Under the pieces are notes generated by a model that made no database searches, had not been told where the DNA came from, and saw only the letters and a list, made by a program, of their open reading frames with translations. A stretch of 64,000 bases of DNA from NCBI GenBank assembly GCA_963921825.1, contig OY997595.1, positions 18,717,228 through 18,781,227 of the forward strand, given 5' to 3'. Numbering within the stretch: position 1 is the stretch's first letter; every line of letters starts with the position of its first letter. The translations under genes and the position numbers were made by a program. Positions 57,614 to 64,000 of the stretch are shown here, piece after piece. Source of the stretch: Erodium maritimum. Its lineage: Eukaryota; Streptophyta; Magnoliopsida; Geraniales; Geraniaceae.

Positions 57614-58061
57614 TGTCACGCCTCAAATCTGGTTTTGACCGGACTCGAGACGTGAACTTAGATAAACAAATAAATAAGCAGTTTAATAATGAAAAAGGAT
57701 CTTAAAATAACGATTTAAACTTCAAATAGTAACATGAGTCAACAGCTCGGTAAAAACACACAGTTAAAGAGTATGTAAAAGGTAAACAGTACGTCACTAA
57801 ACAATCTAGTCTAGGACTCTCGCTAGCTCCCAAGCATCGAGCATCCAGCTAGTACACATCCCGCTTAAGACCTGAAAGACAACAATGTAAAGGGGTGAGC
57901 TTTCGCTCAGTAGAAAAAGTATTTAAGGTTGTGAACATCAGTTCATCAACACGAGTAACCGTCCAATTAGGGCATACTAGTAACACATAACTATCAACAA
58001 CGTCCACGGGACAAGTACCAACCACCATTCATCCTCGTAAGATCAAAATCACAAATAATAC
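57614..58061 (-). repeat. LTR fragment, family B, interrupted by a gypsy insertion
   Basis: Corresponds to the last 450 bp of the solo LTR at 36199-38855 in reverse orientation (TGTCACGCC at 57614, then CTCAGTAGAAAAAG and GGTACTTGTCCCGTGGACGT on the minus strand). It breaks off at CACAAATAATAC where the next LTR begins; the other part should lie beyond the window end. Confidence 0.85.
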
Positions 58062-60229
58062 TGTCACGCCCCAAATCCGGTTTTGATCGGACTCGAGACG
58101 TGACTTAAGGAGGAAGCAATTGTAATAATAAAATGAAAGAAAACCAATAAAACCATCTAACTTTAATTCAACAAAATGTCTCGAATAACGACTTATAATT
58201 AATCCTCTAACAAAAGGTTCATAAAAAATCGTAAGAATCATTTAACAAAAGTTCGTGACCACAAAATAAGACCAACGTCTCTAAGCACCCGGACCCTAGA
58301 AGCTCCCGAGGCTCGAGTCCACTAATCATCACGCAAACCTGTAAAACAGTCATAAACAGATAGGAATGAGCTTACGCTCAGTAGGGAATATGCATAACTA
58401 GGGCATGCTTTTAGTTTAACAGTTAGGATTCCACAATTTTAGTTCGAGTCTCAAAATACGAAGAACTGAAATTACATTGAAATACGGGAATAAAACGAGT
58501 GTTTAACACTTTCAACGAGTCAACAATAACCATAGGAAAGTAAGAGAATCAATGCATTTCTTAAATAATCATTAGAAGATAGAACGTTCAAGTAATGTCG
58601 TGGGACATGAAGTTGCCACCCTCCGATCCACAATACTCGTTGTGTCATGTCGGATTTTCCCTCGGTCCAGAGGAGACGCATAACGTCGGGCTACCGGTAA
58701 CAACCCATGAGGGCGCTTATCGTTGGGATTCTCGGAAACGTCTCCAAAGGACCATATGCCATAGGGAACCAAGGTAATGCTCCCGCAGGACGCATACACT
58801 TGGGTGAGATAACAAGTAATCAATCCCCGCAGGGTAAACCGTCCAATTCCCCCGCAGGGTCCAATATCAAATGCCCCGCAAGGTCCAATAATCAATGCCC
58901 CGTAGGGTCCGTAACCGTTGCCCGCAGGCTCAATAACCAATACCCCGCAGGGTCCATAACTATTGCCCGTATGCTCAATAACCAATGCCCCGCATGGTCC
59001 ATAACCATTGTACGCAGGCTCAATAACCAATGCCCCGCAGGGTCCATAACCATTATCCCGCATGATCTGCCAAACAATACCCCGTAGGGTCTACCAATCA
59101 CCAACGGCTATGATACTAGCGGATTACACCCCCCCCCCCCCCGGTGTAAGTACCATAACGAACAACCAAACATCTTAAGAACAAGAATAAGAGAATCACA
59201 CAATAACACATCAACCAACCAATGCTTATCGAATCACACTTTCACCACAACACACCAAAGACATCCACTTACCCTTTACACTTACCGTTATACTTACTAG
59301 TCACGATCCACCGGTCCATCGATCACCTGATCGTACCGTTTGGCACAATCAGTCATACTCGATCATCCGTTCAAGTATTCAATTATTCAAACATTCAATC
59401 AATCAACAAAGCATGTAAACATTCAACCAATCATTCAAGCATAAGATTTAACTAGTTTCATTATACTCTTGATTATCCTAATGACTAGCAAACAAAGCAT
59501 GTGAAGCTAACACAACTAATCCGAGGGCTCATCACGGCCTCTCTACCAGTAAATCAATTCCTAAGTATTGAAAGCGAGTTACACTAGTTATTCACATCCT
59601 ATGCATGCATACTAGACACGTCCGGTTATTAATAATTGAAAGACGATTAATCTAGTTATTCGCATCCTATAGGCAATTCTAGGACCTGGATCTGCTCTCC
59701 CGACCTTGGTGTGGCGCGAATCGAGGGGAAGAACCAGCTCTGGGTCGTCGACGGCGATGGCGAGCCCAAATGGTTCTCGTGACAACGACGACGGCGGGAA
59801 TCTGCGCGGGTAAAGAAAGAAGAAGGGGTAGGAGAGAGTGAGTCTGGAGCTCCGGCTTCTCTCTGGTGGGTGCAGGGTTCGGATTTACACCGGAAGCTCG
59901 CATCGCCGGTGTCGATCTGGTGAGAGAGGAGAGACGTGTGCGAGAGGGACGGTAGAGAGGGAGAGAGGCGATGCGATGGAAGGGATGAACAGTGCCGCTG
60001 ATTTAGGTTTTGATACCTTTTAAAGGGTTGGGCCCGAGTCTGACTTGGGTCGGCACGAGCTTGCTCGCTCATTGGGCCCTGAGCTGGCCCAATTCCAGGC
60101 TCGGCCCAAACTGCCCTTTCCCTCCCCCCCTTTTTTTGATTTTCCTTCTCCAATTTAACTCGTTGCAAAAACCCACCTTGACGTTTCGATTTTCAATTAA
60201 TACACTTTAGAATTACGTGGGGTTTTATA
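58062..60229 (-). repeat. 3' LTR of the minus-strand gypsy derivative (2168 bp)
   Basis: Left end TGTCACGCCCC at 58062. The right end reads TATAAAACCCC on the minus strand, so the terminal TG appears mutated to TA. The block at 58595-58800 matches 9830-10020 of the other gypsy LTR. The 59656-60168 frames inside it are not supported as genes. Confidence 0.82.
58850..59090. repeat. 45-bp CCCCGCAGGGTCC minisatellite
   Basis: Units of the type CCCCGCAGGGTCCATAACC begin near 58896, 58941, 58986 and 59031, a period of 45 bp, with decayed units on both sides. A run of 14 C follows at 59129-59142. Confidence 0.85.
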
Positions 60230-60246
60230 GTCTACCCCCCTTAAAA
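60230..60246 (-). promoter_or_regulatory. Polypurine tract of the minus-strand gypsy derivative
   Basis: The minus strand reads TTTTAAGGGGGGTAGAC just before the LTR, matching 7613-7628. Confidence 0.75.
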
Positions 60247-60264
60247 GAATTTCGTCCTCGAAAT

Positions 60265-60531
60265 TTAAAATGAACGCGTTCCTCTTGTCCCTATCTCAGG
60301 GAACGTTCGTTTAAGACTCACAAGCGAGGGATCCCCGGTGCACTTCCGTAGTTTGGGATACGTGGAAGCCGCTAGGCAACGGCTCTGGTTCTGCCTGAAG
60401 ACCTCAAAATGTACGATAATCTGCGGGGCCAACTTGTCTCCGTCGCGGCTGAACCTCAAAAGTCCCTTCTTCGAGCTCACCTCAGAAACACGTGATCCCC
60501 AACTGTAACTCAAAAGGTCGACATAGTCCAT
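60265..60531 (-). pseudogene. Remnant of gypsy integrase C-terminus
   Basis: The minus strand reads GLLRFSRDGDKLAPQIIVHF and RKCTGDPSLVSL, which correspond to the KGLVRFNRSGGKLAPRFIGPF and RKYIADPSHII segments of the intact element at 7195-7380. The intervening part is shortened and frame-broken, and the chromodomain-like tail is lost. Confidence 0.75.
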
Positions 60532-62930
60532 CTGCGGAACTCTTCCGTCGATTATACGCGGTCTTTAACCGTTCTTGAATCAACGCGCTCTTCACTTAAT
60601 CGTGTTTCACTAGATCACGCTACTTACTCAAACGCCATATTTGGCTATGAAAGCAGTCCTTCTCAACGGTTCGCAAACCCAACGTGCAACGTCTCACACC
60701 CACTCAAAGAAAAACCCGCGCAAAACACACGCCGAATAACACTCCAACACTTAAGAACCTCAGGTAACGGTCTAGATATCCCATACCGGAAATTTCCGTC
60801 GGCACAGGTCTCCTGCCGGGACGCTATGCAAGTCGAACGGAGTCGGAATCACACACCAATATTACTTCTCAATTTCCTCCTTAGCAACCGTTACCGGGAC
60901 TAACCACAACAGAACTCAAACACTATCGAGTCAAGACCAACCACAACAATTCTGCAAGGTTAACACCCAAAATCACACTTGACGTTGGCCAACGGTATTA
61001 CTTAACAGTTCACAAGTTCAACGTGAAACAAATTAGATCAGCCCAAAGAATCAATGAGTACACACAACAAGTCGATTGTCCCTCAGATACTGAGGAATAA
61101 CAGATAACGATATTGGCAACCTATAACGAAATTCAACGTTAGTGTAGATAGCGGACCGTCACAAACAACCTCGATGTAGATACCTCTCATCAGAATCCTC
61201 AACGGTACTGGTATCACACCGGATAAACCTTATCAAGGTTCGCAACCTGATACGAGCTAGTCACAAATCAAGCATCACAAACCTAACTCGCGGTAAACTA
61301 TCAACGCCTAACTGTGATCAATCAAGAAGGTTATCCAACTCGCGATATTTCTCTTGATATCGATACCAGTTCTCAACCCCTGATCAAACCTCCTCACAAG
61401 TCGTCTCACCCAATCATCATATCAACGAGACAACGGTTCTCAAAACCGGTGCATGGTTCAGTATCACCATGAACTCTACCGACATCTAGTCGGACGAACG
61501 ACGTACAACAACAAGGACTGATAGAACCTCTTACTGGTACTTAGCCGATAGTAGGCGTCCCTCGGGACACACCTAAACAAAACGTTACGGTACTCACACT
61601 CGACCGTGGAGCACAATCCAAGATCGATCAACAAAGTTTATCCCAATCAGTAGTATTCCTTTTACCGTTGACACTCGCTCACGAGTTATGATCAAACCAA
61701 CTTATAAGCAAGTTCACTCAAGTCACCACTTAAGGAGTAATCAACACGTACTGAAATTTCAAGGAGTTGAACAGTTCAGAAAACTAGTGCGGTTCCTTCG
61801 ATCGTCTCTCGAACAACTCGGAACCAACAACGGTTAATCCTTAACTTTCCTTGTGCCCTGTATGGCATAAGATCCGACCTACCACGTAACGCTTCGTTTG
61901 GTACCATCTTGTTACTGGCTTGCAAGCTTGTGGTAGTCGCACTCGGTCGTCTGTTTCCGGATTTCAAAGTGATGTGCTCTCACTTCTAGGGCGTAACTTA
62001 ATGGTTATGCTTGTCCTTGATGACGTTAGATTTCGTTCTTTTCTTTCTGACAAAGGTATATCATGGTACTCGGTTCTCGTTTTCCGCTTTCTGTTCCGAT
62101 GAGGGTGTCGTATGATGTCCTTGTAACTCTCGGTGATATCGATATGTTCAATGTGGCGCGAAAGATGTGACTCTTGTAATGCGTCTTCTTGTCGTTGCGC
62201 GACGACGCGTTCGAACAGGTCCTTCGTGTTTTCTGACTCTTCAGACTGACGTTTTGTGCGATTGCTCTGCTGGCGTGAACCTGCATGGTTCCAGGATATC
62301 GGCATCGTCATTGGTCTTGGGTCAATTCTGATATTGACTTCGTGAATTGAAGTAAGTTGATCGTCTCTTCTGGCACGAACCTAGGGACTATCTTTTGAGC
62401 TATCCTTACACGTGCAACTCCACTCGTCCAACTATTCGTCCATCGACCAGGGTGTTAAGACACGAAGGTCATTTCAAAGATTCGATTCTTAACATTTCAA
62501 ACTTTTAGCAGGGTTCGATGCTTGTGGGTTATGGGCCCACTGCGCTACTCTGATCTTAACGTCACCCGGTCATCTCTGGTGACCGGTCGGACCGTTTATT
62601 GGTCAAGGCCGTAGCCTTTCTCCGCTCGGCATTCGATGCTGATTGCTTTCAATGAACGCCTGATATTTAACCAATCGGTTCTTAAAACTCGATTCTCACT
62701 ATCGAAGAAGGAAAAGAGCTTCCCGTACTACTAGGTCTGTTACTCCTCTTTCAAACTCAAACTGGCGTTTAGTCGGTACTACCGCACCTCTAGGCGGTGT
62801 GTTAAGACACGGGTGGGCTTACCAGTTCTAAAATCGTTCCACCAAAAAGTAATCACGAAACAATACAACCAAGTGTAAAACTCAAGTGTCGGCAAGACAC
62901 AGAATCCCAAGATGTAAATCGTAAGCAAGT
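60532..62930 (-). other. Internal region without recognisable pol
   Basis: I looked for protease DTG, RT VDD and the integrase DDE patterns on the minus strand and saw none; stops are frequent in all frames, and CAACGGT-like motifs recur. It is either very decayed pol or non-coding filler of a non-autonomous (LARD-like) element. Confidence 0.5.
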
Positions 62931-62933
62931 ACT

Positions 62934-63611
62934 CTAAGCGATCTCGTGATCGGTATCAAATCCCTCAGCTCGGGGCCCGGAAATTGCGTACGCTCGGCCC
63001 TGCTGAAACAGAGGTCCTCCTCTCGGTGGTGATGGAAGAATCTGCTGCTGGTGACAGTCGTCTCGAACCGGTCGAGGGAAATACTGCTCTAGGAACAGTC
63101 TGTTGACCAGCTTAAAGTCCTCACCAACCCTGGTGTGCACATGCTGTCACCAGTATCATGCTTTTCCCTCAAGCTGTGACATTCACGGGGTCTGAACTCT
63201 CGGAGTAGATTGATGTGTCCAGCTTGCGAAAATCTCTGAGTGCCTGGGCCGTAAAGCTGTCAAAAAGGTCTGGTCTCTCAACATAGGCTGTAGTGGCCGT
63301 GGGCACGGTCTCTAGTGCCGGCGCTGCAGTCTCCTGCTGATCGCTGAGTGCTGCTAGTACTGTGCGGACCACCTCCTCTAGAGGGGCCGGCTAAGTCGGC
63401 TCTGCGACTGGTGAAGCTCTAGGTGATAACCCTGACGGTCCACCCTCAAAACTCTGGTGCTCTGTAGAAGTAGCACCCTGGACACTCGCTGCCCTTGCCT
63501 GCCCAACAACTGGTGACTGGCTCTGCCCCACAGCTGGGCGGCTTCTGGTCCCTCTCGGGATGTAAACACATGACATCTCGTATACTCGTTGCGTTTATAA
63601 CGTAAGTTCAT
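62934..63611 (-). pseudogene. gypsy gag remnant
   Basis: On the minus strand a Pro/Ser/Gln-rich N-terminus (MSCVYIPRGTRSRP from 63576) leads to FTAQALRDFRKLDTSIYSES, the start of gypsy gag, then after a stop and a deletion to FKLVNRLFLEQYFPRPVRD, the middle of the retrotransposon gag domain. The zinc knuckle is not seen. Stop and frame breaks occur near 63390 and 63169. Confidence 0.65.
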
Positions 63612-64000
63612 AATTCAATTTAACTCAGATGGTTCGATTTATCAAAAGGGACGTTCTCATGTGTTTTAAAGGGATCCTACTTGGATCGGTAGTACGTAGT
63701 CTCGTTTAGAACAAACGGTTCTATTAAAACACAAGGACGTTCACGCGCGTCCCACAAGGATTATAAAATGACCAACATCACTTAGGCACAGTAAATATAT
63801 AAAATACTTTATATATAGGCAGACAAGGCCGTATCTTAGTGCGTCTCACAACAACAATCAGCAATTCAATCAAATCAATCAACTCCCACAAGAGGAACTG
63901 TCTCTAGAAATTCACACAAATCACAAGGTAATAGGCATACCCCTCGATCGGTAACTTCCCAACACCTGGGGTTCAAATCATAACACACAATTCCACAATT
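63612..64000 (-). other. Probable leader of the gypsy derivative
   Basis: Non-coding sequence upstream of gag. The primer-binding site and 5' LTR are expected beyond 64000. Confidence 0.4.

Larger units (their letters stand above)
58062..64000 (-). mobile_element. Ty3/gypsy derivative, minus strand, extends past the window
   Basis: 3' LTR (58062-60229), polypurine tract, an integrase C-terminus remnant, about 2.4 kb with no recognised pol domain, and a gag-like remnant. It uses the same LTR terminus and the same CGAGGACGAAATT pre-PPT motif as the element at 4271, so it belongs to the same chromovirus group. It is inserted in the LTR fragment to its left. Confidence 0.85.

Noticed and set aside
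59656-60168. 170-codon minus-strand ORF with Arg/Ser-rich composition
   Set aside because: It lies within the gypsy LTR, with a second overlapping frame and no recognised similarity.
1-64000. Endogenous viral (pararetrovirus) sequence
   Set aside because: All RT-bearing segments have LTR-retrotransposon or LINE domain orders; no movement or coat-protein-like frames were seen.

Overview
The window is nuclear DNA of a flowering plant, probably a eudicot, dominated by transposable elements. The evidence is the density of Ty1/copia and Ty3/gypsy LTR retrotransposons, plant L1-type LINEs, a PIF/Harbinger DNA transposon, and three single-copy-looking genes with plant-specific domains. There is no operon-like organisation, and I saw no bacterial or phage signature and no CRISPR array.

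Layout. 1-4270: 3' part of a copia element (family 'copia-A'). It sits against, and probably inside, the protease region of a Tekay-like gypsy element whose pol (one in-frame stop) and 2.8 kb 3' LTR fill 4271-10434. 11160-15056: a second, decayed copia element whose 3' LTR is split by a 1.4 kb retroposon with a 15-bp target duplication. 15435-16007: a PGG-domain membrane-protein gene. 16120-19005: a dead Harbinger element, itself hit by a 0.9 kb retroposon. 19120-24030: an Athila-like ORF split by a 4.1 kb minus-strand LTR element. 24431-25177: a GATAAA-repeat element with short inverted ends. 25926-29628: a 5'-truncated LINE. 30481-32230: a LINE tail and a probable LTR. 32407-35881 and 36199-38855: two solo LTRs with perfect 5-bp target duplications. 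39497-40078: a second PGG gene, paralogous to the first including its upstream DNA. 40630-50110: a LINE-type ORF1 pseudogene split by a second copia-A element (41679-49635, minus strand) whose 5' LTR is largely inverted. 51356-53162: another LINE fragment. 53905-56023: a five-exon minus-strand gene for a predicted chloroplast membrane protein (DUF3007-like), with one probable GC-AG intron. 56490-57400: a retroelement gag-like remnant. 57614-64000: an LTR fragment interrupted by a minus-strand gypsy derivative that runs off the window.

Only the two PGG genes and the DUF3007-like gene look like functional host genes. The rest is a record of nested insertion and decay. The strongest observations are that both copia-A copies share the same lesions, including loss of the reverse-transcriptase catalytic motif, which implies mobilisation by proteins from another element; that one of them carries its own 5' LTR flipped; that the PGG pair has diverged in its core promoter; and that related LTR families carry unrelated minisatellites. 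I did not find a convincing new enzymatic system.
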